Below are positions 12,301 through 22,881 of a stretch of DNA of 64,000 nt, piece after piece. Within the stretch, counting starts at the first letter, position 1; the number at the start of each line of letters is the position of its first letter. The translations under genes were made by a program, and so were the position numbers. Below the pieces are notes generated by a model. That model saw nothing but the letters and a program-made list of their open reading frames with translations. It was not told where the DNA came from and did no database searches. Source of the stretch: Luidia sarsii. Lineage: Eukaryota; Echinodermata; Asteroidea; Paxillosida; Luidiidae. The stretch covers positions 2,252,684-2,316,683 of the forward strand of contig OX465107.1 of assembly GCA_949987565.1 (NCBI GenBank), read 5' to 3'.

Positions 12301-13330
12301 GGGATGGCCGTGGCAAGAAGACAAGGAGCACGAGAGAATTCCGACGGTTCTATAAGAGGACTACAGCATTCACACATAGCATTTCAAATAAAAGCGATGA
12401 TTTGGATAACAGTGGAGTCCGAATCGATACAAATCCCACTAATAATTGCATTTATTGTGTTCACACAAAAAGAAGTAGTTTTGATCGTGTTTTTTGGGGG
12501 GCGAACAGCGAAATTGGCCCTATTGATGAAGCCATTCCCCTCTGAGCTTCACCTTGAAAGATTCAATTTCCAAAATAATCTCGCAGTAACACCGAGCTTA
12601 ACTCGGCAACGATTAATCGCATCTGTACATCAACAAGGGACACTCTGTATATTTTTTGGGGGCCACACGAGCACACAAGCTGAACAAAATAACAATAAAC
12701 CTTGGCGAGAGTGATAAGAGAGAATAAATCAATAATGGTCATTCCTTAACAACGGACGGGAATTCCAGAAGTGAGAGGAGCTGTTCAGTCATTGCACTTT
12801 CAATCATCCTACATTCTATCGTGTCACTTTGTTTTCCTTCTCCCTCTCTCATGTTGGGTGTTTCTTTCTGCATTTCTTCTTCTTTTTCAGGAGTGTGGTG
12901 GGTTTTTTTGTGGCTGTTACGAGATGTGCCTGCATGCTTAATGGGACGGTCGGGCATAGGAAACAATCGATAGATTCCTCCACGCCTTCTTCCTCTCACT
13001 CTGAAGATGTCCCTCGAGGAGGGGTGAGGGGAGGGTGGGGGGTGTGTGAGGGAGCGTTGAAAGGGAAGTGACGCCTCCCACAGTTATCATAGTCGGAAGA
13101 CATTAATATCAGCGTCTTCAGAGCGGTGTTCCTAGCTCGGCTGCACTCCATATTTCCGAGCTGCCTTTTCGGACGAACTCCACAATTTCACAACCCGTTC
13201 GCAGAACGGGACTCTTCACTCCATTGGAAAACCGGTGATCTTTGAGGAGCATGTGCCACTCTTGGAATACGGCACACAGAATGCTGATAGCATCATCGCA
13301 GCCGCTGCCAGTGGACTGGGAAGAAAGCAC
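12301..13330. other. stretch with one low-copy repeat, no gene
   Basis: Holds one copy of a two-copy repeat at 12412-12510 (GGAGTCCGAATCGATACAAA, TCCCACTAATAATTGCAT), whose partner is at 24290-24412. CT-rich patches lie around 12835-12895. No gene recognised. Confidence 0.45.
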
Positions 13331-13425
13331 GCTGCCAGAAATGTCGAGCTACCGGCTCCCCTCAGAGCCACGGCCACTCTCAAAAGAGACCGTGCGTGCA
13401 CACGGTGTCACCGCAAGCAGCCTTC
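13331..13425 (+). repeat. family C, partial degenerate copy
   Basis: GAAATGTCGAGCTACCGGCT, CCTCAGAGCCACGGCCACTC and ACACGGTGTCACCGCAAGC match the right arm of the family C palindrome at 63218-63456 in the same order. The ribozyme-like half is missing or decayed. Confidence 0.65.
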
Positions 13426-13474
13426 TTTGTGAATGAGATGAGAATGCATGATGTTGAAGAAGTGTGACAAGAAA

Positions 13475-13695
13475 CAAATCAATGAAAAACTGAACTTTGG
13501 AACAAAATGAAAAATTGTTAAAAGAAAACTTGGACTGGACCAGGATTTGAACCCAAGACCTCTAGTTCTGCTTACCGGCGCTCTTCCCATCTGAGGTATC
13601 CCTCTAAGGGGTGGATAACTCAGATGGGAAGAGTGCTGGTAGGCTTGGATTTCAAATCCCTGTCCAGTCAAAGTTTTCTCTGCCAATTTTTCGGG
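13475..13695. repeat. two family B SINEs in inverted pair
   Basis: A minus-strand copy (GACTGGACCAGGATTTGAAC ... GGCGCTCTTCCCATCTGAG) meets a plus-strand copy (GATAACTCAGATGGGAAGAG ... CAAATCCCTGTCCAGTCAAA) at about 13605-13620. The halves are tRNA-like and carry decayed pol III A and B boxes. Together they form a roughly 200-bp hairpin. Confidence 0.8.
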
Positions 13696-14081
13696 TAATG
13701 AAAGCAGTTATTGAAAAGCCCACAGAACAAAAAGTGACCTCGACGAGGCAGACTGATAGAAGCAGACCAAGGAGTTCCTCCTTCAATTGTGTCTGCACTT
13801 TAAGAAATGCCAACGCATGCTCTGAACAACCCAAAACGGCAGTATGTCTGGATGTGACCAAGCTTCTCAAAGTCTTTCACTGCGGATGACATTCTTGCGA
13901 ATATCAACTCCTTAGCTCTCGTCCCCTTCGTGGTCGAGAAAACCTCCCTCTATGTCATCCCGACATTGCGGGAAGCTTTAAGGAGATGGAGATTGCTCTT
14001 CGGGAGGGAAGGGGGGGGGTTGGTGGCGGAGGCTAGTGTTGTTGTTGGAACTCAGAGAGGAAGTGATGGGGGATGAGATGA

Positions 14082-14125
<44 letters not shown>

Positions 14126-14500
14126 ATGAGCGGGCGTTGGGAGGCATGCAAGACACGCAAGCATGTTTTGATTGGGCCAGGGCTGATCAGCCATGGCAGT
14201 GGCGGTGCGCCCAGTTGTTATTTAGACTCCAAATCAACAAGATCCCCCATCGGAGCACCATCGTTAAGCATCTAGCAAATTGCGCTTTGAGGGATACAAT
14301 CTACCCTCTAAAAGCAACGATAATGAGCCACAGAACCACACATACTCAAGAAAGAGATGTTTTTTACATGTTGTCACCACAAGCCACCTTTGACTTGATA
14401 CCTCCAACATGAACAGCCTCAAAACTCAAAATTCTAATGACCCTTCTTGTGTATTTACACACAAACTTGTTTCTTGGAACTTATTCACCTCTAATCCCTT
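13696..14500. other. stretch without recognisable gene
   Basis: Includes a T28/G8 homopolymer pair at about 14087-14122. No gene or convincing exon. Confidence 0.4.
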
Positions 14501-14920
14501 CCCTACTGCTTGCCCTTCCCTTTGATCTCACCCTGGTCTGTCTACCAGCTTTCCTCCTTTGATCCGTTCCCTACTGCTTGCCCTTCCTTTTGATCTCACC
14601 CTGGTCTGTCTACCAGCTTTCCTCCTTTGATCCCTTCCCTACTGCTTGCCCTTCCCTTTGATCTCACCCTGGTCTGTCTACCAGCTTTCCTCCTGTGATC
14701 CCTTCCCTACTGCTTGCCCTTCCCTTTGATCTCACCCTGGACTGTCTACCAGCTTTCCTCCTTTGATCCGTTCCCTACTGCTTGCCCTTCCCTTTGATCT
14801 CACCCTGGACTGTCTACCAGCTTTCCTCCTTTGATCCCTTCCCTACTGCTTGCCCTTCCCTTTGATCTCACCCTGGACTGTCTACCAGCTTTCCTCCTTT
14901 GATCACTTCCCTACTGCTAA
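14501..14920 (+). repeat. 68-bp minisatellite derived from family A
   Basis: CCCTACTGCT starts at 14501, 14569, 14637, 14705, 14773, 14841 and 14909, an exact 68-bp period giving six units plus a partial one. The unit words CTTGCCCTTCCCTTTGATCT, CTACCAGCTTT and CCTTTGATC match the minus-strand sequence of family A at about 17455-17500. The array therefore appears to be an amplified family A segment. Confidence 0.93.
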
Positions 14921-15278
14921 TACATTTTCAGGTTTTGCCCCCCCCCCAAACCAAACCTAAAATCCATAAACCAATAGCTTTAATAATAAAATCCTCAACA
15001 GTTTTTGAAACTCTGAATACTACACAATATGCCGGTATGTAGATATTGACTAATGCTTATGGAATTCCTTCTTGGTACGCTGGTATGTTCTATATTCCGG
15101 AATTGGGAAGTTAATGAGCCATGGAGGTGGCTGAATATCTTACAGAGCGGCAATGATGGGTGAGGACGGAAACTGCAATGTAGGTGACACTCATACACTA
15201 ATATCACCATCCCCCACTGCATACTTAAGTGATGTAATGCATCACTCCACAATAGACCATCAAGGTGACTCCTGTGCT
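14921..15278. other. stretch without recognisable gene
   Basis: C run at about 14938-14946, then AT-rich sequence. A 119-codon minus-strand frame (14995-15354) overlaps a family D repeat and is not taken as a gene. Confidence 0.35.
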
Positions 15279-15411
15279 GGATTTCACAAAGTCTTACGAT
15301 GCGCCATAACTCAACTTTCGTGAGTTGTGATATGGTGTATTTGTCTCTGTGCATCGCTCATCGTCTTGCGATTGGTCGTAAGTTACGTCGAATTTGATAA
15401 AATCAACCTCA
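15279..15411 (+). repeat. family D, copy 3
   Basis: GGATTTCACAAAGTCTTACG through GTGCATCGCTCATCGTCTTG to TTACGTCGAATTTGATAAAA, the standard family D order. Confidence 0.82.
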
Positions 15412-15530
15412 GGGGCCATTTCATAGAGCTGCTTAAGCACATAAATTTGCTTACGGGAAGCGCAAAATGTCAAGATTCATAAGAACACTTTGTCGACCCC
15501 AAACCTCACTGTTGTTTCATGCTGAGTGAA
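15412..15530 (+). repeat. family E copy (partial MITE-like)
   Basis: GGGGCCATTTCATAGAGCTG then CTTAAGCACATAAATTTGCT, abutting family D. A related copy with inverted ends lies at 59999-60225. I associate this sequence type with echinoderm genomes. Confidence 0.65.
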
Positions 15531-15979
15531 AGAGTACCGGTAGTGGAAAGCAAGTCAGAAGCAATTGACATCGTATCGTAATGTGGTTTGTGGTCTCAAA
15601 AGCATCTCCAATTTTCCCTGTATTTAAACGAGATATTAAAGTCACAGCTTCCACAAAAGGCCGATCAATAGAACAATGTGGTGTTTTCAATTTATAGCCT
15701 GATTTTTAATGAGAAGGGGTGGGAGTGCCAACAGTAATTTTTTCTCATGAATTTGGGCATTCTGACCTTTTGAATAATATGGAGTTTTGAAAGTGATTGT
15801 AAACAATAATGGGTGTATAAATGGATGGGTAATTTACTGGTCTTTCAAATATTTTGGGCTTGGTTTATTTGTAATTTTGTAAATTTGTCCATACTCATGC
15901 AACCTAAACGGCAATAAGCCTGTGTAACTGGGTTATCCCAGAATGAATCAACCGTATCCTAGTTTCTATATACATACAT

Positions 15980-16105
15980 TTGTTATTCACTCTCTCCTCC
16001 TTTCCTTCTTGTACATGTAGGCCTATCTGTTTTTTCCTTGTCACTCTGCCTTTGAGAAATGTCCTGCTAGGATCGAAACATCAGGCCCACTAAATTGATT
16101 TCTGA
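15980..16105 (+). repeat. family A, copy 3, plus orientation
   Basis: TTATTCACTCTCTCC, TTCTTGTACATGTAG, TTGTCACTCTGCCTTTGAGA, AATGTCCTGCTAGGATCGAA and ACATCAGGCCCACTAAAT follow the family order on the plus strand. Upstream it could be continuous with the 68-bp array at 14.5 kb, but that is not shown. Confidence 0.8.
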
Positions 16106-17254
16106 TTACTATTATAATATTTTTCAAGAAAATCAGATCTCACAAACAATAGGACAATAGGGACATTGTTGTGGCGAAGTTTGGCTTATCTTTTGCCGTT
16201 TGCTAGAAAATTGGCGCATAGTGCCAATAGAGCTTTGTCTATGAACCTTTCATCTGAAGAGGGAAGAAGAAGAAGAAGAAAAACTAGGAAAAATAAAAAA
16301 GCAGAACCAAAAGTAAGGCTTTTCCGTGTAGTGAAACAGCCCAAAAGCCGTATGGGTGAGCATGTACCTGTTGGGGGTTATTACCAGACACCGTGGCCTG
16401 AATATTTGATAAGCATTCATGTTGAGACTTTGGCAGTCCCCGTGGAATACCAATGGGCTCTGAAGTGATGGCTGGCCCCCTATGAACCCAGCGAAGAAGA
16501 CGCCCCCGGAATGTCATGAATGATATCGCCACAGGGCAATTCTCCCGCAGATTTTTCGGTGAAACCGAGGTGGCACCCCGATGATTTGATCAAATGGAAG
16601 AGTTTGCTTTTTCACGGAGGCGACTAACCCGGTGGAAAAAAAAAATCAGGGCTAGAACAAAATCCATGGATTGGTCTGGGATTGTGAAAGGTTATCCCTG
16701 GTATACGCTCTGGCTAGATTTGTTAAAAACCAAGAAAAAAATTAATTCATCCGGAATTTGGATTGAAGCAATTTTGTTGGGTAAAACCAATACCAGTCTG
16801 AGTCTCAAATGTCTCAATCTAATTCTTTGGATTTCTCGCTAACAAAGAACAATGTAGGAGAATTACCAATGTATTTCAGTTTTTACATTGGGTATCAAGT
16901 CTAAGTACTATTATTCCGAGAAATATTTGTCTGTTGTTAATGGTGACATCCAGAAATTCCACGCAAAATGGGAACAATACTCTACTTTGCCAGGACAAAT
17001 ATGAACTGCATTGGTCAATTCACTACCTAATCAGGATTCCTTTCTGATGTGCTGTATTACTATGGTGATGAATTGAAGAAAGATCAATAAAGATTATCCA
17101 CGGGGGAAGGGGGGGGAATAAAAATATATAAAAAATGTGAAAACTGGTCAGAAGAGATAAATGATAATTTAAACCAGAGTTTAATATCAGATTCATGTTT
17201 CTGGTCCAGACACATTTCCTTTGCTATTTTCAGAGAATTCCAATTCACTTCTCC
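16106..17254. other. stretch with one unusual ORF, no assigned gene
   Basis: An open frame at 16166-16468 encodes 100 residues with a run of five arginines at residues 34-38 and a Lys/Arg-rich middle. No family is recognised. The sequence around it (16200-16850) has no repeat partner in the window. G-rich run at 17103-17118. Confidence 0.35.
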
Positions 17255-17512
17255 TTAAAGTGATATACAAAAATGTTGCAAACTGCTTACTGACTAAAAT
17301 TACCAAAATGCAAATCTTAAATCTTAGTTGGCCTGACGTTTCGATCCTAGCAGGACCTTTCTCAAAGGCAGAGTGACAAGGACAAAACAGATACATGTAC
17401 ACGAAGGAAGGGGGAAGAGAGTGAATAGGACACGGATGAGAAACAAAGGACAAAGAGTAAAGCTGGTAGGGAGAGATCAAAGGGAAGGGCAAGGAGTAGG
17501 ATAGGGATTAGT
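17255..17512 (-). repeat. family A, copy 4 (long, well preserved)
   Basis: Starts AAAGTGATATACAAAAATGT, runs through CTGACGTTTCGATCCTAGCA and GGACCTTTCTCAAAGGCAGA, and continues to GGGAAGGGCAAGGAGTAGGA. On the minus strand it reads GCCT, TTGAGAA, A, GGTCCT, GCT, AGGATC, GAAAC, GTC, AGGC. That is two nested stems around a hammerhead-like order of elements with a decayed CTGANGA. Confidence 0.9.
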
Positions 17513-18082
17513 GAGAAGAGGGGGAAAGATCAAAGAGAGAAGTGTGGAGGAGTGAACACAAAAGAAGCATTATCAGAAAGCTGCATGGTGTTAGTCATTA
17601 CCCTCCTGGATGTTGAGACCATGTGATTGAATAGTCCGAAGATGCTTCATCCACATTTTCTAACGGCTTAGACGGACAGCATTACTACGGTGACCAAGGG
17701 ATTCTATGCCCAGTACACTCATATCTGATATTGAATGATCAGGGAGATAGAGTGATACCCAACAGGGGTGTCCATCTTACCGGTTTTGATTGTAGACCTA
17801 TGGCCATAGATACGTCTATACGTAGATACGTAGATACTTCTCCTTAGTTACCAAGTTTGTTCAGCTCTAGGCAATAGTAAAGTGGTAGGTTTTGGTTAAT
17901 TTTAGATGAATGTCTATGACAGAGGGTATGGACAGAAACATATTAGATAACATACTCGGTATTATATAATGGTGCCTTGCCGGAGATCATAGGCATACAA
18001 GAAAAAGAAGGTCAGTTTTGGAATGACCAATTATATTCTATTTTGTACATGCTTCAATCCTATTCACATTCCGTGTTCACAG
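17513..18082. other. stretch without recognisable gene
   Basis: AT-rich. A small ATACGTAGATACGTAGATAC direct repeat lies near 17817-17838. Confidence 0.35.
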
Positions 18083-18199
18083 ATATGTCATGAGGACGTC
18101 AATTGTAAAAAGCCGCAAAACGGACCAGTCGGACTTTGTTCCCAGCAGAAGGGCGTCAAGTTATTTTATCGTCTGAACGCACTTTTGCCCTTTTACCAG
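18083..18199 (+). CDS. possible internal coding exon, unknown gene
   Basis: A 117-bp open segment preceded by CCGTGTTCACAG (acceptor AG at 18081-18082) and followed by CCAG|GTACCA (donor GT at 18200-18201). Both borders are phase 0, giving 39 codons that include three cysteines within ICHEDVNCKKPQNGPVGLCS, followed by a hydrophobic LFYRLNALLPFY. The pyrimidine tract is modest, and the open frame also reads through both splice sites. I do not recognise a domain. No flanking exon was identified, so this could be chance. Confidence 0.25.
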
Positions 18200-18679
18200 G
18201 TACCATGCTATGCAGTGTGCTCACATGCAATGCTAATTTTTCCGTATACAGATGAACATTTCAGGGATTAGAGAAGTGACCAGGAAAATATAACTCGACG
18301 GGAATACCCCAGCCCCAAGCCTCTCCCTCCCCCCCCCCACCACCTCCCTGCAGCCCTGTCACCAATTTGGACCGTTTTGCCCAGACAGACTTGTTGCCAT
18401 GGGTAACGGGTCCCCGTCCAAGTCTCGCTGCACTTCGTCCCGGCATATTCCATGATGGCTCCTTGCCAGAGGCGCCAGCGAGATAGCGAGATGCTTTGCA
18501 GACACTTCTTCCAATTAATTCCTCTTTGGTTTACAACGTACATGCACGTCTCCGATTTCCCTGTACAAATCTCAATCCCAGAACCAGTTCTCATTGATGT
18601 GTTTTTAGGGGGCCAATCAGCAACTGGGTATATTGTTTCCTTAAATATGGATTTAATCACCTACATGTGTATTAACCAC
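18200..18679. other. stretch without recognisable gene
   Basis: C-rich run at about 18328-18339, otherwise mixed sequence with overlapping short frames on both strands. Confidence 0.35.
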
Positions 18680-18740
18680 TTCCAGGAAGTTTCTGACATT
18701 TCAATCCTAGCGGGACCTTTCTCAGAGACAATTTGTTTTT
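18680..18740 (-). repeat. family A fragment, copy 5
   Basis: TTTCTGACATTTCAATCCTA then GCGGGACCTTTCTCAGAGAC matches the central 50 bp of family A with substitutions. Confidence 0.65.
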
Positions 18741-19384
18741 AATGTTCTTTTCTTTTGGCATTCGTGGAACACATAGTGCAAGGCAGAGAAGACAACCAAC
18801 GAGAGAGGGGTTAGATTAAAAAGAAAAAGGGGATGATCAATCAAGAGTGCCCCAGCTCTTCCTGTTCATGCTCTGGTGATCTCAAAATGATAATCTGGAC
18901 GCTTGAAGCTACGTGATGCTCCTACCTGTGAAATAGCCAGGGCCTTATTACTTGGCTCTAATACCATAAGCATAGAATCGGCGCTCACGAAAGCAACAAC
19001 TTCTACGCTTGACATAAGTATATTTCACCGCAAATATAATTTTTTGGGGCTTCCGTAAGCAAACAAAATTATTCACTACATGCATGCGTGAATTTCTTCC
19101 CTGCCCGGGATCATTGGCTAAAACAAATGTAGGAGGTGGGCTGATGAGGGGAATTGTGACCCGAACAACAATGGCAAATGCCACATTATGAAGAGCAATA
19201 CAAATTGGAATAGTCCTTCTGACCATGTATTTGGTGCAATTTCCTGCTCTGGTCTTCAAGCCTTCAAAGGCCGAGTAAATAAAGTTCTCCTTACATAATA
19301 AACCAAATTTTGTCATCCTTTATTTTACCATCACTATCTATAAGTTATCTGGGGAAAAAAAGTCAGCAACATATGGTATCATGT
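18741..19384. other. stretch without recognisable gene
   Basis: No gene recognised. A 122-codon minus-strand frame (18948-19316) has no family signal. Confidence 0.35.
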
Positions 19385-19445
19385 GCATCGCTCGTTGTCT
19401 TGCGACTGATCGCAAGTTACGACAAGTTTGGTGAAATCGACCGCC
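19385..19445 (+). repeat. family D fragment, copy 4
   Basis: GCATCGCTCGTTGTCTTGCG, ACTGATCGCAAGTTACGACA and AGTTTGGTGAAATCGACCGC match the last third of family D. Confidence 0.75.
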
Positions 19446-19705
19446 GGCTTAGAAAACAGGGAGCAGTTGCTTACCTCACCAAGGCGGAGTGCATGGGCAG
19501 AGGCCACCCTGGTCACCTTGCGCTCCATGCCTGCAGCCCGGCCAGCCAGCTAGCGCCGTGAGTCCTCCTTGCTCATTGCTCCCGACTGTGTGACGATGCT
19601 CGGAAGGCTGACACTCGTTTAACTCCGCCCCGTCGGGTAAATCCATCAGCGTCACTCCAGACAACTTTGATTAATGTTCCGTATCTTCTCTGATGTCTTT
19701 TCACA

Positions 19706-19897
19706 TGTCTTCTTCTTCTTCTTCTTCTTCTTCTTCTTCTTCTTCTTTTCCTTCTTCTGCTTCTTCTTCTTCTTCTTCTTCTTCTTCTTCTTCTTCTTCT
19801 TCTTCTGCGTCTTCTTCTTCTTCTTCTTCTTTTCCTTCTTCTGCTTCTACTTCTTCTTCTTCTTCTTCTTCTGCGTCTTCTTCTTCTTCTTCTTGCT
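19706..19897. repeat. TTC trinucleotide microsatellite
   Basis: About 190 bp of CTT/TTC triplets with sporadic TTTCC and TGC variants. It gives poly-Ser, poly-Phe and, on the minus strand, poly-Arg frames that are artefacts. Confidence 0.97.
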
Positions 19898-20989
19898 AGT
19901 TCCTGCAGAAGGGACAGGGAAGGCAATGATGGAAGTAAGAGAAGAGGTTTCGTTGTTGCGGTGGCCTAAACGGAGGAGCGTGACTGCCAATGCATCTCAG
20001 TCAGCTTGCACATGATATGAGGTACACGGGCAGAGAGATGTCGGGAGGGGAAGTCAGAGTTTTTTCCCCCCCATGTGTCAGGTCATCGCCATGCAGGGTT
20101 ATCGATAGGCTCTGCCGCCAAAAATAATCAAAGAGCAAACCGTGCGGCTTGCCTAAACTCGAATTTATTGACCAAGCCGCAGAAAATGGGTTCCCTTTTA
20201 AAAAACCTGGCTTAGGCTTTGGCTCCGGCTTTGTCTCTGCTATCCAAAAAGCTGAAAACACAGGTTCTTTGTTGAAGTTGAAGCTTTGGATTTTTTTTTT
20301 TTCAACCAAAATAAAATTTTAAAAATTCATGCCTCATACAGTACTTTAAAAATGGACAAAAGTAAGAAAGAAAAAAGTCCGGAACCTGAGCCGCTTGCTA
20401 TGACCCTCCCTCCCTTCCTTCTCAGCTGTCTTCCACAATCCCCCCTGAGCTGATTACAATCACGGTCCAATGGGATTCCTGCCCCACTCCCTCCCCCCCG
20501 ACATCCGTTCTGCCATCTTTAAGAATCTGGGACATCTCCTTGTGGACAGCATCCATGTGCAACATGAAGACTTAATCATTTTTGGGGGGTTATGTGTGAG
20601 GAAAAAAATCGATGCCTCTGCCACATAGTCTGAATCACCTGCTTTGAAGTGGCGGCGTGAGCCGTCCCGGTCCTTGGTCTCACACCTCTTAAAGAATTAA
20701 GGGCACGTTTATGTCCGAAAAGCCGCTGTCAAATGGAGCTTGTAGGGAGCAGAGGAAATGAGACAAGGCCATGGGGGAGGGGAGTCTTGGGAGAGATCGA
20801 GGGGAGAGGAGCACAAACAAAATGTAGATATTGGCTAGCATTTCGGCCTCGACTCGACCAAGGAGTGTTTGGAAAACCTTTGGCGGGTTTTTTTTCCGAG
20901 ATTTCCGATTCACACAGAGATGAAATGGACACAGGCGCAGCTAAACAAACATGGTTCGAAACAAAAGAAATCACAAACACTTGCCATTC
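19898..20989. other. stretch without recognisable gene
   Basis: Homopolymer-interrupted mixed sequence (T run near 20289-20301). Short frames on both strands lack family signals. Confidence 0.35.
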
Positions 20990-21165
20990 AAGGTTGGAGG
21001 ATAGCTCTGAAAAGAGCTGGTTACTCAATTCATGCAGTGTGTACCGGTACTCTGCCCGCCTTCAGGAGATGACACACTGCCCGAAACGTTGAGTTACCGG
21101 CTCTTTTCAGAGTTGTTCTCCATCTTGAATAAGATAACTTACACGGTGTCATTGCAAACACACCA
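20990..21165 (+). repeat. family C, copy 2, palindromic
   Basis: Left arm AGCTCTGAAAAGAGCTGGTT and right arm TTACCGGCTCTTTTCAGAGT are inverted copies. Between them lie TCTGCCCGCCTTCAGGAGAT and CCCGAAACGTTGAG. The end CACGGTGTCATTGCAAACAC is the family C terminus. The ribozyme-like core is degenerate here. Confidence 0.75.
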
Positions 21166-22519
21166 CATTTGTCCAAACCTTTAAAACCTTAAACATCCAT
21201 AATTTGGATGCTGCTTCTGCATGAAAGATCACAATATAAGCAACGGGAGCAGTTTAAGCGACGATTTCTAAGTAGAGTGATGCAGACAAGAAAGTTAACA
21301 AAACAAGTCGAGAAATAGTATACTGCCATTATGGGAAGCTCGGCAGACTAATTTCTCGGCCAGGTCCCGGAACATCCTTTGATGTGGCGTTACTGTTTTA
21401 ATGAAATCATTTTCTTCTTCGCTTCATATTTGATTGCACACTCCAACTCTCCTTTGTGAGTGCAAATTTGGCAGTAAAAGAAATTGGGGCATGATCGATG
21501 ATCGAGCTTGCAGGTGACAACTGTTCATCGGGTGAGTGAAGACCCTTGTTTTAATTAACGTATGAGAGCCCCCGCACCACCATTTATAATCCGTGTTTGA
21601 TTTCCTGAACTTCAAATACTGGATGAGCCAGACCTGATTTGCTTATTGGAAATGGGACTGTGGTCTTCTCATCAAGTCAAGAACAAGTCATATCAAATGT
21701 GAAGGACACTCACTACTAAGCAGCATCTGGAAAAGATTAACAGTTCCTGCAATCAAAATTGTGCAATCGTTGTAGTTGGTTTCATGGCGAATCAGAAATC
21801 CATTAGCGCATCTCCTAGGTATACAAAGTTGGCTGTGTATACATCCAATGTATTTAGACTGAGAGGTTCACTTCTGATTATTGATAGCTTCGGTTATTTC
21901 ATAGGAGATGGGAAAAAGAGCAGAATAATTAACGGAAATATACACAAAAAGATACCTCTCACCCGACTGTAAGCAAAGACGCAATGGCACCAGCCTCCTG
22001 TTGATATGGAAATATATCAGATTTGCACTGTCTGTGTTTAGCAACGATATCCCATTAACTATCCATGTCTCCTGCACGGAGGTACAGTGCCATCACTCTT
22101 CATATAGACACTGGCATTATGGTGTCCAGTTCTGTGACACTCTGCCCTTCCACTACAAGGTCCGGTTGCATTAAACAGGACCCACTTCCTTAAGAAATAG
22201 CCTGCACGGCCAGGCCGGATGCTAAATGGAAATGGATATTGCCCAGAAGGCCTGTATTGCTGGTATACGTCCTCTAGTGCAACAGGGGAGAGAGAGAGAG
22301 AGAGAGAAAGAGGAAGAGAGAGAGAGGAAGAGTATCAAATTCCATACGCACAGAATGTGCACAACAGGAAAATAATTTTGGCAAGGACCTTCAGCTTTCT
22401 GTCACCTCATTCACCGGCTGATCTGATTATCAGTCTCATATAAGGATCCTAATTATCCAAAATCTCTCTAGGCTACCCCCCTTAAATAATCATTAGTTAG
22501 TCATACATGTGTTGTAAGG
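21166..22519. other. stretch without recognisable gene
   Basis: AT-rich sequence with one GA patch at about 22287-22332. No repeat partner or exon recognised. Confidence 0.35.
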
Positions 22520-22833
22520 AAGAGAGAGGCAGAGGGTTGGAGCAGGGGAGAGAGGAGAGAGAGAGGAGGGAGTGAGGAGGGAGAGACGAGGGAGAGAGGA
22601 AGGAGAGAGGAGGGAGGGAGTGAGAGGGAGAGAGAGAGAAACGGAGTGAGGGTCAAATAGAGGGATAGAGAGAGGGAAAAGAGGGAGAGGAAGAGGGAGG
22701 GACAGAGGGAGGGAGATAGAGGGATAGAGGGAGAGAGGGGAAAGGGGGAGAGAGAGGGGAGGGAGGGAGGGGGGGGAGGGAGGGAGGGAGGGAGGGAAAA
22801 GTGAGATAGAGGGAGATTGAGGGAGATAGAGGT

Positions 22834-22866
<33 letters not shown>

Positions 22867-22881
22867 GAAAGAGAGAGAGAA
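22520..22881. repeat. GA-rich purine tract
   Basis: About 360 bp of nearly pure purine on the plus strand, GAGAGAGG and GGGA units changing gradually, ending in (GA)n at 22836-22880. Confidence 0.95.
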
